DNA of 50,894 bases from an uncultured Acidobacteriia bacterium (GTDB taxonomy: Bacteria > Acidobacteriota > Terriglobia > Bryobacterales > Bryobacteraceae): positions 1 through 50,894 of the forward strand of contig CAIUOG010000151.1 in assembly GCA_903900705.1 (NCBI GenBank), read 5' to 3'. Below, piece after piece: positions 29,246 through 38,348 of the stretch. The position numbers were made by a program, and so were the translations under genes. The notes under the pieces were generated by a model. The model ran no database searches, was not told where the DNA came from, and saw nothing but the letters and a program-made list of their open reading frames with translations. The stretch's first letter is position 1, and each line of letters starts with the position of its first letter.

Positions 29246-32200
29246 TGGACGGTGATTGCCGCCGAAGTTCCATGAACGGAACTGGCTGCGACGTCAGTTG
29301 CCGTCACCTGTTGCAGCCCCTTGGTATTCAGGACGACGGCGAACGTTCCAACACCCGCGCTGAGGCTGGCATCGGCCGGAATCGTCGCATTGCCGTCCGT
29401 GCTGGTCAGGTGAATCGTATCGGTGTAGTTGGTCGCGATATTGCCCTTGTAATCGAGGGCGGTGATGGTGAAGTTCACCGTGCCGCCCGCGGAAATCTTC
29501 AGGGTATCGGGTTGCACCACGAGGCGCGTTGCCAGACCCGGAACCGCGACCGGGAAGGTTACGACGTTACTGACAAACGCCTGCTGCGCGATGGTCATCT
29601 GGGTCGCCGTGTTGGACGCCAGTCCCGAATTCAGCTGGAACTGCACGTAGTACACGCCCACGGTGCCAGGCAACAGGCTGACGCTGACCGCGTTCGCCGT
29701 GGTGCCACCGGTGAGGATCGAGTCCACCAGCACTGCCGGGGGATTTGCCGAACCGCCCGGGAAGACCTGGCCGGTATCGTAGTTCTGCGGACTGGTCACG
29801 CCAAGGCCCGTTGCGAAGGTGTACAGCAGTTCGCCCGGGACCGCCGGATTATCCGCGCTCACCAGCTGACCCGCCACATTCGAGCAGCAAAGCGTGGGGT
29901 TATAAGCGGTAAGCAGGAGGCTCGCGCCCGCCGTGTTGGTGCTTGCCGTGGTGACCGAAACGGTCACGGTGATGCCTTCACCCTGCGGACCCGGCGTAAT
30001 GGCGGTCAGCGCGATACGGGTGTATTCGTTCGCCACAGAGGCAATCACGTTCGGATCGGGTGCGCTGTTGATTGCCGCAATCAGGGCATCGCGCACCGTT
30101 GCCAGGGTGTCCGTTGCCGTCACAGTGTAGTTGTAACTGGCGCCATTGATGGTCACGGTACCGACGTCGCCGGCCTGAATCAGACCGTCTACGCCGATCA
30201 GATCGAAGGCGCTGCTGGTGCCGTGATAAATGATGCCGCGACGCGGGTCATTGCCCGGTTCCGCGAATAAGCCGGGGTTCTGCGGCACGATCGTGGTCGC
30301 CACCGGAGTGGTCACCGTGACCGAGCCATCGGCATGCTCCGTGCGGACGATCACGCTGACGCTGGTGCGGTCCTGCGCTTCATTCATCATCTGCGCGGTG
30401 ATCAGCGTTGGCGAAACCATCAGCAGCGGCGCGGGCACGCCATCCACATAGACGGTACAACCCTTCATGCTGAACGGGATGTAGGCCTGCGAGAAGTCAG
30501 CGGACGCCGTATTGTCGCAAAGATTCGTACCCTTGATCTGGATCAAAGTCCCGGGCGCGATCTGTGACGGGTTTTCCAGATAAATGTTGAGGGTGGCGCC
30601 GCTGGTGGTACCGGTCAGCGAGGCCGATGCCGAGGTGCTGGTTGCCAGCGTAATGTTCCCGCCGTTGGACCCGGGCGACCTGGCCGTGAGCACCACCTGC
30701 AGCGCCGAGAGGTTGACGGATGCAACCACGTTCGGATCCGGCGCCTTGTTGATGGTATTGACCATGCCCTGGACTACGGTTTCGAGAGTATCTTTACTCT
30801 GAACCGTGTAAGTATAGGCCGTCCCGTTGATGGTGATTGTCAGCGTGTCCTTGGCCGTGATGCCGCCCGCGATGGTGACGCTGCCGAGCGCATAAATCTG
30901 CTGGCTGGCCGCGTTCCGGATGCCGTCGAGCGGAACGTTCTGGATGGCGGGGGAGAAGATTTCAACGCGGCGGTTGTAACCGTCGCTGACGTACAGATTC
31001 GTCCCGTCCCAGGCGAGCGAAGTCGGCGTCTGGAACGCGTCCGTGCCATCGGGATTCAGGCCGGTGTTGTCGCTGAACTCATCGGGCTGGCCGATGATGA
31101 TGTCAGCCTTCGTGCCGCTCGCGGTCGGGATCTTGTTGTAGATCAGGACCCGGTCGTTGCCGCCGTCGGCCACAAACAGGCGTTTGCCATCGGAAAGCGC
31201 AAAACGCGGGAACGAAAGCGTGTAGCCGCACCGCCTGGGGAAGGTTGCGTTGTTGGCGCTGTCGACGCCGTTCGAGTCGCAGAGCACTTTGGTGAGTTTA
31301 GTCGGGTTGCCGGCCGAATCGACGGTGGCATCCACCACGCTGTAGGCGTTGTTTTCCACGGCGGAAACCAGGTCCGGCTGGCCGAGGGCCACGTCCGCGC
31401 TTGCGCCATTCGCGGTGGGCACCGTGTTGTAGATCAGCACGCGGTTCTGGCCCAGATCGCAAACAAAGAGCCGAACGCCATCGCTGCTCACCGAAATCGG
31501 CGTCTGCATGTTGTTGGCGGCAGTGGTTGGCTGGCTGGCGGTCAGATCGGGCTGGACGAAGGCGGTAAAGCTCGCCTGGCCCACGACCACGTCGGCCGGG
31601 GCGTTGTTGGTCGTCGGAACCTTGTTGTAAATCAGAATCCGGTTATCCTGGGTATCGGCAATGAACAGCTTGCCGTTGCTGAGCCAGACGCCTTCGGGGC
31701 CGCGCAGGGAAGTCTGCGTGGGGGGGACGGAGGTGGTGTTGTGGGTGAAGTCCGCCTGTCCCACGACCACATCGGCCGGCTGGCCGTTCGCGGTCGGCAG
31801 CGAATTCCAGATCAGGACGCGGTTGTTATCGGTATCGGCTACGACAAGAATCTTGCCGTCCGTGGCGACGCCCGTGGGGTTGCGGAGGCCGTTGGCCTTG
31901 AGACTCTGGTTGGTGGAGGTGAAGTCCGGCTGACCGAGCACGAGGCTGGCGGTTCCCCGGCATGCGCCGCACGTGGTGGCCGGAAGATCCGGTTTGTCCC
32001 TGGGCGCGGGATACGTGCTCACATCGCTGAAGCGAAGTACCCGATTATTATTCGGCGTGGAACCGAGGCGGTTGGCATCAACCACCCACAGCGTGCCATT
32101 GGCCAGCGCCAGACCTGCCGGCGAGCCAATCAGCTGATTGGTAGCGCCGTAATCTGCCACTGTGAAATTCTTTTGTCCTATAACAAGGCGGGCTGCCTGA

Positions 32201-32283
32201 CCGGTATTAAAATCCGGAGTTTGCGCGGATGCGCACACAGCCACTGCACCGGCCAGGAAGGTTAGGGCGCGGAAAGACTTCAT
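29242..32283 (-). CDS. Secreted NHL-repeat protein with TIGR03437-like C-terminal region
   Basis: This is a 1013-residue protein. ATG 32283 is chosen for its signal peptide (FRALTFLAGAVAVCASAQ). Residues about 25-490 contain NHL-type propeller blades with the recurring pattern NRVLIYNKVPT...ADVVVGQ. About 500-1013 is a chain of beta domains. One short domain occurs twice (TLTITINGTAYTYTV...NKAPDPNVVASV and TVTINGASYNYTV...NSAPDPNVIASV). It is combined with a TIGR03437-like region (VYVDGVPAPLLMVSPTLITAQ, later ELLYTFATGLG). An Ig/filamin-like domain ends the chain (SAGVGTFAVVLNTKG). The protein probably works at the surface; no enzyme motif is visible. A UUCG terminator follows. Confidence 0.85.
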   Translation of the reverse strand: MKSFRALTFLAGAVAVCASAQTPDFNTGQAARLVIGQKNFTVADYGATNQLIGSPAGLALANGTLWVVDANRLGSTPNNNRVLRFSDVSTYPAPRDKPDLPATTCGACRGTASLVLGQPDFTSTNQSLKANGLRNPTGVATDGKILVVADTDNNRVLIWNSLPTANGQPADVVVGQADFTHNTTSVPPTQTSLRGPEGVWLSNGKLFIADTQDNRILIYNKVPTTNNAPADVVVGQASFTAFVQPDLTASQPTTAANNMQTPISVSSDGVRLFVCDLGQNRVLIYNTVPTANGASADVALGQPDLVSAVENNAYSVVDATVDSAGNPTKLTKVLCDSNGVDSANNATFPRRCGYTLSFPRFALSDGKRLFVADGGNDRVLIYNKIPTASGTKADIIIGQPDEFSDNTGLNPDGTDAFQTPTSLAWDGTNLYVSDGYNRRVEIFSPAIQNVPLDGIRNAASQQIYALGSVTIAGGITAKDTLTITINGTAYTYTVQSKDTLETVVQGMVNTINKAPDPNVVASVNLSALQVVLTARSPGSNGGNITLATSTSASASLTGTTSGATLNIYLENPSQIAPGTLIQIKGTNLCDNTASADFSQAYIPFSMKGCTVYVDGVPAPLLMVSPTLITAQMMNEAQDRTSVSVIVRTEHADGSVTVTTPVATTIVPQNPGLFAEPGNDPRRGIIYHGTSSAFDLIGVDGLIQAGDVGTVTINGASYNYTVTATDTLATVRDALIAAINSAPDPNVIASVANEYTRIALTAITPGPQGEGITVTVSVTTASTNTAGASLLLTAYNPTLCCSNVAGQLVSADNPAVPGELLYTFATGLGVTSPQNYDTGQVFPGGSANPPAVLVDSILTGGTTANAVSVSLLPGTVGVYYVQFQLNSGLASNTATQMTIAQQAFVSNVVTFPVAVPGLATRLVVQPDTLKISAGGTVNFTITALDYKGNIATNYTDTIHLTSTDGNATIPADASLSAGVGTFAVVLNTKGLQQVTATDVAASSVHGTSAAITVQ

Positions 32284-32395
32284 CTTAGATAAAGAGACCT
32301 GACGGAATGACGATTTAACATCCAAGTATACCAAGGGCATGTGACGTGCCGCTTTGCCGATCCGGTTTCCCGGGAATGCTTCCGGCGCCCGGTTG

Positions 32396-32404
32396 CTACA
32401 CTGA
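32396..32404 (+). promoter_or_regulatory. CTACACTGA element near the rhodanese start
   Basis: TACACT (32397-32402) ends 9 nt before ATG 32412, and there is no ribosome-binding site. A nearly leaderless transcript is therefore suggested. The same 9-mer precedes two other genes in the window. No -35 match is obvious. Confidence 0.35.
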
Positions 32405-32411
32405 CTCGTGA

Positions 32412-32744
32412 ATGCCGGACATCGCGCTCGAAGTTTCCCCCACTGCAGTGAAGGCCCGGATGGATGCCGGTGAGCCCCTCCGTCTGATCGATGTGCGTGA
32501 ACCGGGCGAACATGCGGTGTGCCGGATCGAAGGCGCAACTCTCATCCCGATGCGCTCTATCCCGATGCATTTGCAGGAGTTGGATGACGACGGCCCGCCT
32601 CTCGTCATCTTCTGTCACCACGGCGTCCGCAGTCTTTCCGTGGTGGACTGGCTGCGCCGCCAGGGAGTGGAGAACTGCCAGAGTATGGCCGGAGGAATCG
32701 ACCTCTGGAGCCTTACCGTCGACCCCGCCGTCCCCCGCTACTAA
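32412..32744 (+). CDS. Rhodanese-like sulfurtransferase
   Basis: This 110-residue single rhodanese domain would transfer sulfur from a donor to a thiophilic acceptor through a persulfide on its active-site Cys. The domain is complete: LIDVREPGEHAVCRIEGA at the N-terminal end, and the active loop CHHGVRS with the nucleophile Cys68. The C-terminal motif is MAGGIDLWS. The short length and cytoplasmic character resemble GlpE-type enzymes. The upstream region is shared with the divergent NHL gene. The 3' end overlaps by 32 bp the convergent gene for a coiled-coil protein. The physiological acceptor is unknown. Confidence 0.92.
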   Translation: MPDIALEVSPTAVKARMDAGEPLRLIDVREPGEHAVCRIEGATLIPMRSIPMHLQELDDDGPPLVIFCHHGVRSLSVVDWLRRQGVENCQSMAGGIDLWSLTVDPAVPRY

Positions 32745-33273
32745 TCTGCTTCCGGTCCTTCGGACTGGGCCATTCCGGTGACACCTGTGTCCCGTCCCGC
32801 AGCAGTTTGGGCTCGACCGCTTTACCGGAACCCGCCTCGCTTGCCGCCAGCAGTTCCGCCGCGAAGACCGACATGGTTTGGGTGAGCTTTTCAATGTCGG
32901 CGCCTTCTTCGAGTGGCATTTCAGTTTCGATCCAGTTCGAAAGCGGGATGTTGCGGAAGAAGATGCGCTCCTGCCGGACCATGCTGCGGCGGTGGAGGAG
33001 AAAGGCTTTGTGTTCCCGGACGTACGACCGTTCTTCCACGCGGATTTCGGAAATGAACTCGTCCAGGGCGGCGCGCCGGGTGCTCTCTTCCACGTTTTTG
33101 AGCGACTCCAGCATGGTTTCTTTGCGCACCAGGAGTTCCGTGCGCGCCACGGCGAGGTCTTCGCGCTGTTTGGAGAGAACGACTTCCATGCGCGACTGCA
33201 TGACGAAATACACCAGCAGCCCGGTTCCCACCGCGCAGATTCCCGACCACAGCACCAGCCATAACGGGTCCAT
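32713..33273 (-). CDS. Membrane-anchored coiled-coil protein of unknown function
   Basis: This 186-residue protein has one N-terminal membrane segment (LWLVLWSGICAVGTGLLVYFVM). A long charged helix predicted as coiled coil follows (about 28-95, SKQREDLAVARTELLVRKE). A short globular part comes next (RQERIFFRNIPLSNWIETEMP), and the tail is basic and disordered (SSGGRRGRR). I do not recognise a named family. It follows the glycosyltransferase gene by 40 bp on the same strand and so may be the last member of the TfoX-mutS-anmK-glycosyltransferase run. The 3' end overlaps the rhodanese gene on the other strand. Confidence 0.72.
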   Translation of the reverse strand: MDPLWLVLWSGICAVGTGLLVYFVMQSRMEVVLSKQREDLAVARTELLVRKETMLESLKNVEESTRRAALDEFISEIRVEERSYVREHKAFLLHRRSMVRQERIFFRNIPLSNWIETEMPLEEGADIEKLTQTMSVFAAELLAASEAGSGKAVEPKLLRDGTQVSPEWPSPKDRKQISSGGRRGRR

Positions 33274-33313
33274 GGGGATTAGTTTAGCTGGTTTGAAGCG
33301 GACGCCGGCGAGA

Positions 33314-34165
33314 CTAGCTGGCGCCGTCGATCTTCACATCGCCCAGCGCCCCGGCCACAAGGCCGAACCGCAAGGTGAAAATGCCGGCGAGGCCCATTTT
33401 CAGCCGGTAGAGGATGCCGGAAAGGAAGCCGTAATTCCGGCTCAGGAACGCCGCCGTGCCTACCGCGCGGTCGCCGTCGAGCGCTCCTTTTTTCATGGGA
33501 GAGGGCTTTGCGAAATGCAGCGCCGTCACGTTGCTCAGAATTACCAGCTTTTTGCCGGACTTCTTCACCTGCTGGGACATTTCGATTTCCGGGCCGTAGT
33601 TGCCGTACCGTTCGTCGACTTGCCGGAGGGCGCGCAGGAAATAAGCCCGGAAGAGGATCGCCGCGCCGCTGACGCACTCGGCCATGATCTCTCCCTCGCC
33701 GGAGGCGGGTTGGAGCGCGGGATCGGTGTTCGACGGCGTTGGCAGGGGGCGAACCTGGGGGGCGCGCCGCCCGCCCTCGTCGGTGAGAAGGGGGCAGACG
33801 GCTCCGACGTCGCCGCGCTCTTCGAGCAGGTCAGCGAGCTTCGTCACGGCAGCGCCCGAAATCACGGCATCGTCATGCAACCAAAGGATATAGGTTCCTT
33901 CCGCCGCCCGCACGCCGATGTTGAGCGCCTTGGTGTAGCCAAAATTCTTCGGCAGCCGGACAAAACGCGAGGACGGGAATTCGGCTTCGAGCGCGGGTGT
34001 GTCATCCGACGAGCCGTTGTCCACCACCAGCACCTGGTGCTCGTCGCCGAGAGCGGTGAGGCTCTTCCGCAGCTCGCCTGCCCGGTTGAAAGAAACAATT
34101 ACGACAGACACCCGTTTAGCGGGGGATTCGTTCAGAACCTCTGTAAGTTCGTCTTGAGGAGTCAA
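33314..34165 (-). CDS. Family 2 glycosyltransferase
   Basis: This is a 283-residue GT2 (GT-A fold) enzyme with the nucleotide-sugar site RVSVVIVSFNRAGELRKSL near the N-terminus and VDNGSSDDT next. The metal-binding DXD equivalent is LHDDA (about residues 96-100). The acceptor region includes PEIEMSQQVKKSGKKL, the ED-like motif of rhamnosyl/mannosyl-type transferases. A hydrophobic C-terminal helix may attach it to the membrane. The start lies 25 bp after anmK, suggesting the same transcript. Donor and acceptor cannot be deduced; a cell-surface glycan is likely. Confidence 0.88.
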   Translation of the reverse strand: MTPQDELTEVLNESPAKRVSVVIVSFNRAGELRKSLTALGDEHQVLVVDNGSSDDTPALEAEFPSSRFVRLPKNFGYTKALNIGVRAAEGTYILWLHDDAVISGAAVTKLADLLEERGDVGAVCPLLTDEGGRRAPQVRPLPTPSNTDPALQPASGEGEIMAECVSGAAILFRAYFLRALRQVDERYGNYGPEIEMSQQVKKSGKKLVILSNVTALHFAKPSPMKKGALDGDRAVGTAAFLSRNYGFLSGILYRLKMGLAGIFTLRFGLVAGALGDVKIDGAS

Positions 34166-34190
34166 ACCGCCATTCTAGCGTTTTCCCGCC

Positions 34191-35291
34191 CTAAAACGTC
34201 ACCGAACCCAGTACCACTCCGTGTCTGGCGCCGGTGGCGGACGGCAGGTTGCCGGTTTCCTTCCGCCAGGTCCGCCAGGCGAGGACGGCGAAGGCGATGG
34301 CTTCCCGGGCGTCGGGGTCGATGCCGAACCCGGCGGTTGTGGTGATGCGCACGGCCGGCAGAAACGCCGCCAGCCGGGCCATTAGTTGAGTGTTGTGGAC
34401 GCCACCGCCCGCCGCGATCACCTCCGTGGTGGCCGGGGCGAATCGACGGATGCCCGCGGCAATGCTCGCCGCCGTGAGCGCGGTCGCGGTGGCAATGAGG
34501 TCCTGAAGCGGCAGACCGGAGGTGATCAGCTGTTCCACAAATTCCGCGCCGTACTGCTCGCGCCCGGCGCTTTTGGGGGGCTTCGCGCGAAAGTACGGCG
34601 CGGCCAGCAGCCTGTCGAGCAGGTTCCGGTTCACATGCCCGCGCGCCGCGATCGCGCCGCCGCGGTCATAGCGATGTTTGCCGTTCGTGAACCGTTCCAC
34701 CAGTTGGTCGATCACCATATTGCCGGGGCCGGTATCGAAGGCGATAACGCCCTCCGGCCCGCCGCCTTTGGGAAGCACGGTGATGTTAGCGATTCCTCCG
34801 ATGTTCAGGGCCACGCGGTCTACTTGGGGACTTTGAAACAGCAGGGCGTCCACCAGAGGGACGAGCGGCGCGCCCTGGCCGCCGGCCGCGATGTCGCGGC
34901 AGCGGAAGTTGGAAACCACCGGAATACCCAGGCGCTCGGCCAGTACGGAAGCTTCGCCAATCTGCAGGGTGTTCTTTGCCCTGCCTTGCCCCTCGTGATA
35001 GATCGTCTGCCCGTGGCAGCCGATGAGTTGCAGGCTTTGCAGCGCCACGCCGGTCTTCCGGCAGGCCCGCACCACGGCTTTCGCGTAGAGTTCGGCCAGT
35101 TCGAAGTTCAGGCGGGAGATCTGGGCGGTGGAGCAGGCGGCGTTGGAGACCGCCAGAATGCGCGCGCGGACGGCCGCCGGGTAGGGGAACATGGCGTGCC
35201 CGACGGTTTGCACGCGCCGGGGCGTGACATCAACAATCGCGACGTCGATACCGTCAAGCGACGTCCCGCTCATGATTCCGGCGATTCTCAT
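34191..35291 (-). CDS. anmK: Anhydro-N-acetylmuramic acid kinase
   Basis: AnmK opens 1,6-anhydroMurNAc released from peptidoglycan and phosphorylates it to MurNAc-6-phosphate in the cytoplasm, an entry step of cell-wall recycling. The 366-residue length is normal. Family signatures are intact: IAGIMSGTSLDGIDVAIVDV at the N-terminus, GCHGQTIYHEG, LNIGGIANITVLP, FDTGPGNMVID and AAGGGVHNTQLM. The ATG overlaps the mutS stop (ATGA). The MurQ etherase expected downstream in the pathway is not in this window. The NamZ-type hydrolase at 48041-50272 also yields MurNAc. Confidence 0.95.
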   Translation of the reverse strand: MRIAGIMSGTSLDGIDVAIVDVTPRRVQTVGHAMFPYPAAVRARILAVSNAACSTAQISRLNFELAELYAKAVVRACRKTGVALQSLQLIGCHGQTIYHEGQGRAKNTLQIGEASVLAERLGIPVVSNFRCRDIAAGGQGAPLVPLVDALLFQSPQVDRVALNIGGIANITVLPKGGGPEGVIAFDTGPGNMVIDQLVERFTNGKHRYDRGGAIAARGHVNRNLLDRLLAAPYFRAKPPKSAGREQYGAEFVEQLITSGLPLQDLIATATALTAASIAAGIRRFAPATTEVIAAGGGVHNTQLMARLAAFLPAVRITTTAGFGIDPDAREAIAFAVLAWRTWRKETGNLPSATGARHGVVLGSVTF

Positions 35292-37906
35292 TGCAGTTCC
35301 CGCTGCAGGTCTTCGAGAAACCGCAGTGCCTCGACGGGGCGCATGTCATCGATCTTCAGACTGCGGATCTTCTGTTTGATCTCATCGGCGCCGGGTTCAA
35401 ACAGGCGGATCTGAATCGGCCCTTCCTCGGCCCGCGGCTTCAGTTGTTCGACCGCGCGGTGCTCGGTCTTCTCATGCAGTTTGAGCACTTCCCGGGCGCG
35501 CTCAATAACGCTGCCGGGCAGGCCGGCGAGGCGCGCCACCTCGATGCCGTAGCTTCGGTCCGCTTTGCCCGGCTCCACACGCCGCAGAAAGATGATCTTG
35601 TCTCCAGCCTCTTTGACGGAAACCTGCAGATTGCGGATGCCGGGGAGCGCTTCTTCGAGTTCCGTCAGTTCGTGATAATGCGTCGCGAAAAGCGTTTTGG
35701 CGCGGGTCTGGCAGGAGACGTGTTCCACGACGGCCCACGCGAGCGAGAGCCCGTCATAAGTCGCCGTGCCACGCCCGATTTCATCGAGGATGATGAAGCT
35801 CCGCGGGGTGGCGGTATTCAGGATAACCGCCGTTTCGGTCATTTCCACCATGAACGTGGACCGGCCTCGCGCCAGGTTATCCGAGGCCCCGATGCGGGTA
35901 AAAATGCGGTCAATCACGGGGAGTTGCGCCGCGTCCGCAGGCACCCAGGAGCCCATCTGCGCGAGGATGGCGATCAGGGCGGCCTGCCGCAGATAGGTGC
36001 TTTTGCCGCCCATGTTCGGCCCGGTAATGAGGCCGATCTGATCGGTGGTGTCGTTCAGATAGAGGTCATTGGGGATGAACCGCCCGGCCTCTTCGCCGGC
36101 GAGCTTTTCGATCACGGGATGCCGCCCGGCGAGAATGCGCATTTCGCCCGAATCCGAGAACCGCGGGCGCGCATAACGGCCCTCCGCCGCCACCTGCGCC
36201 AGCGCGGCGGAAACGTCCAGTTCGGCGATGGCGGCCGCCGTGGCACGGATTCGCTGGGCTTCGGTCGCCGTCTTCTGGCGCACTTCCGCGAAGATCCGTT
36301 TCTCGATTTCGAGAATTTTTTCTTCCGCGATCAGGACCTTTCGCTCGTACTCCTTGAGCTCCGGCGTGGTGAACCGTTCGGCATTTACGAGCGTCTGTTT
36401 GCGCTCGTAGTCGGTGGGCGTCAGATGCCTGTTCGCGTTGGAGATCTCGATGTAATACCCAAAGACGTTGTTGAAGCGGACCTTGAGCGAGCCAATGCCG
36501 GTCCGGGTCCGCTCGCGCGTTTCAATGTGCGCGATGTACTGCTTGCCATTCTGACTGAGGTCGCGGAGTTCGTCGAGTTCGGCGTCATAACCGGGCCGGA
36601 TGGTGGGCCCATCGCCCACCTGGACGGGCGGCGTATCGGCGATGGCGTCGAGCACCGCGCCGGAGGCTTCGGGTACCGGGTCGAGCCGCTCGAAGGTGTG
36701 GAGAAGCCTGGCGGACAGTTCCCGCGAGGCCAGGCGAACGGAATCCGCCAGCCTGGGCATTTGATGGAGGGAGCGCCCCAGCGCCAGCAGGTCTCTCGGG
36801 CCGGCGCTGCCGATCATGACCTTGGCGAGGAGGCGCTCGATATCGAGCACGGGTTCGAGTTGCTTCCGCAGTTCGGCCCGGAGGATGGTTTCGCGCACCA
36901 GGTCCGTCACGGCATCGAGGCGGGATTCGATCTCCCCCTGGTCGAGCGAGGGGCGCAGCAGGCGCTGGCGGAGGAGCCGACCGCCCATGCCTGTGGAGGT
37001 CTGATCGAGGATCCCGATCAGCGTCGCGCCGCCGTCAGAAAAGATGGGTTCCACGAGTTCGAGGTTGCGAACGGTGACGGCATCGAGCACCATGGTGTCC
37101 GTGCGGTCGAAATGCCGGGGCGGATCCAGATGATCGAGCGCGGCGCGCTGGGTATCGCGCAGGTAATGCAGCACGGCGCCACTGGCGGCGATCGCCTGGT
37201 TTCTGCCGTTCAGCCCGAAGCCATCGAGCGAAAGAAGTTTGAAGTGCTCACGCAGGATGCGATCCGCATAATCCGCGGTAAACACCCAGTCTTCCAGCTC
37301 CGTGAGCACCCATTTGCGCTGCTCCGGCTGTGGAAACAGCGGCGCTTCCCCGGCTACCAGCAACTCGCGCGGGGCGATGCTTTCGAGGAGACCCTGCAAC
37401 TCGCCGGAATCGACCTCGGTTGCCCGAAACTCACCAGTGGAGACGTCGACATAGGCAACGCCGGCGCGCGCGCCGTTCCGCGCTACCGCCGCCAGGTAAT
37501 TGTTCTCGTGCGACCGCAGCAGATGGGCGTCCGTTGCGGTGCCGGGCGTGAAGATACGCGTCACTTCCCGCCGTACCAATTTCTTGCCGCCGCCCGCCTC
37601 TTCCATCTGCTCGCAGACGGCTACGCGGTAACCCTTGTTCAGCAGCTTTGCGATATAGCTTTCCGAGGCGTGGTAGGGCACGCCGCACATGGGCACGGCG
37701 TTGCCTTTTTCCTTGTTGCGGGCGGTGAGGGTGATTTCGAGTTCGCGCGCCGCCGTGACGGCGTCTTCGAAGAACAGCTCATAGAAGTCGCCCAGCCGGA
37801 ACATCAGCAACGCGCCCGGCACGGTTTCCTTTGCCGCGTGGTACTGCCGCATTAAGGGCGTGGTTGCCGTTTCGCCTGCGATACGCGTTTCACTTGCCAG
37901 ACTCAT
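35288..37906 (-). CDS. mutS: DNA mismatch repair protein MutS
   Basis: This 872-residue MutS1 recognises mismatches and small loops and recruits MutL. The mismatch-reading motif is Phe41-Tyr42-Glu43 in RLGDFYELF. Walker A is GPNMGGKST (629-637, Lys635), followed by the Walker B region IILDEIGRGTATYDG and the C-terminal helix-turn-helix end EALRFLEDLQREL. All domains of a full-length MutS are present. ATG 37906 lies 16 bp after the TfoX-like gene. The stop is translationally coupled to anmK (ATGA), an unusual partner because mutL is not adjacent. Confidence 0.97.
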   Translation of the reverse strand: MSLASETRIAGETATTPLMRQYHAAKETVPGALLMFRLGDFYELFFEDAVTAARELEITLTARNKEKGNAVPMCGVPYHASESYIAKLLNKGYRVAVCEQMEEAGGGKKLVRREVTRIFTPGTATDAHLLRSHENNYLAAVARNGARAGVAYVDVSTGEFRATEVDSGELQGLLESIAPRELLVAGEAPLFPQPEQRKWVLTELEDWVFTADYADRILREHFKLLSLDGFGLNGRNQAIAASGAVLHYLRDTQRAALDHLDPPRHFDRTDTMVLDAVTVRNLELVEPIFSDGGATLIGILDQTSTGMGGRLLRQRLLRPSLDQGEIESRLDAVTDLVRETILRAELRKQLEPVLDIERLLAKVMIGSAGPRDLLALGRSLHQMPRLADSVRLASRELSARLLHTFERLDPVPEASGAVLDAIADTPPVQVGDGPTIRPGYDAELDELRDLSQNGKQYIAHIETRERTRTGIGSLKVRFNNVFGYYIEISNANRHLTPTDYERKQTLVNAERFTTPELKEYERKVLIAEEKILEIEKRIFAEVRQKTATEAQRIRATAAAIAELDVSAALAQVAAEGRYARPRFSDSGEMRILAGRHPVIEKLAGEEAGRFIPNDLYLNDTTDQIGLITGPNMGGKSTYLRQAALIAILAQMGSWVPADAAQLPVIDRIFTRIGASDNLARGRSTFMVEMTETAVILNTATPRSFIILDEIGRGTATYDGLSLAWAVVEHVSCQTRAKTLFATHYHELTELEEALPGIRNLQVSVKEAGDKIIFLRRVEPGKADRSYGIEVARLAGLPGSVIERAREVLKLHEKTEHRAVEQLKPRAEEGPIQIRLFEPGADEIKQKIRSLKIDDMRPVEALRFLEDLQRELQ

Positions 37907-37922
37907 GGGGAAACCTCTATTG

Positions 37923-38252
37923 TTACCGATCCCCGGCGTCAGTCCAGGCTCTGTTCAGACACGCCATCACGCCCGTCAGGTCGCCCGGGTCTTCGATCTC
38001 AAAGTACTTCCATTTCCCCTGAGCCGGGTCAGCGGGCTTAAAGGCGATGGCGGTGACGCTTTCGAGCGCGCGTTTATCCGGAATTAACGCAAAGACCTGC
38101 TCGCCACGGTAGTAAGCCCGCAGCCCGAACATGGGACGGGACCACACTTCCGGCCATCGCAGCAATTCCTCGCCCAACAGGCCATAAAACCGCCGCAGCT
38201 CGAGGGATACGTGCGGCAAAGCCGGTCGCTTCGATGCTTTGTCATTCTTCAT
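37923..38252 (-). CDS. TfoX/Sxy N-terminal domain-like protein
   Basis: This is a 109-residue protein. ATG 38252 is chosen over the longer frame because GGGAG lies about 10 nt upstream. The segment RPMFGLRAYYRGEQVFALIPDKRAL is the core of the TfoX/Sxy N-terminal fold (also MmcQ/YjbR-like). Unlike competence regulators of the TfoX type, there is no C-terminal helix-hairpin-helix domain. It lies 16 bp upstream of mutS on the same strand. A link to DNA uptake or repair is only suggested by that position; small stand-alone proteins of this fold have no established function. Confidence 0.75.
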   Translation of the reverse strand: MKNDKASKRPALPHVSLELRRFYGLLGEELLRWPEVWSRPMFGLRAYYRGEQVFALIPDKRALESVTAIAFKPADPAQGKWKYFEIEDPGDLTGVMACLNRAWTDAGDR

Positions 38253-38348
38253 TTGCGTGCTGCTCCCAATAGTTCCCGCCCAGGTCCCGCCACCCCGGAA
38301 GACGTACATATCCCGCGAATCGTCCCGACCCGATAAACTGGAACTTAC

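Noticed and set aside
32807-34345. A 512-codon open frame on the plus strand
   Set aside because: It is antisense to the coiled-coil membrane protein and glycosyltransferase genes and shows no domain.
35291-37855. An 854-codon open frame on the plus strand
   Set aside because: It lies entirely antisense to mutS, which has all family motifs. The antisense frame has no recognisable domain and is an artefact of GC-rich codon usage.
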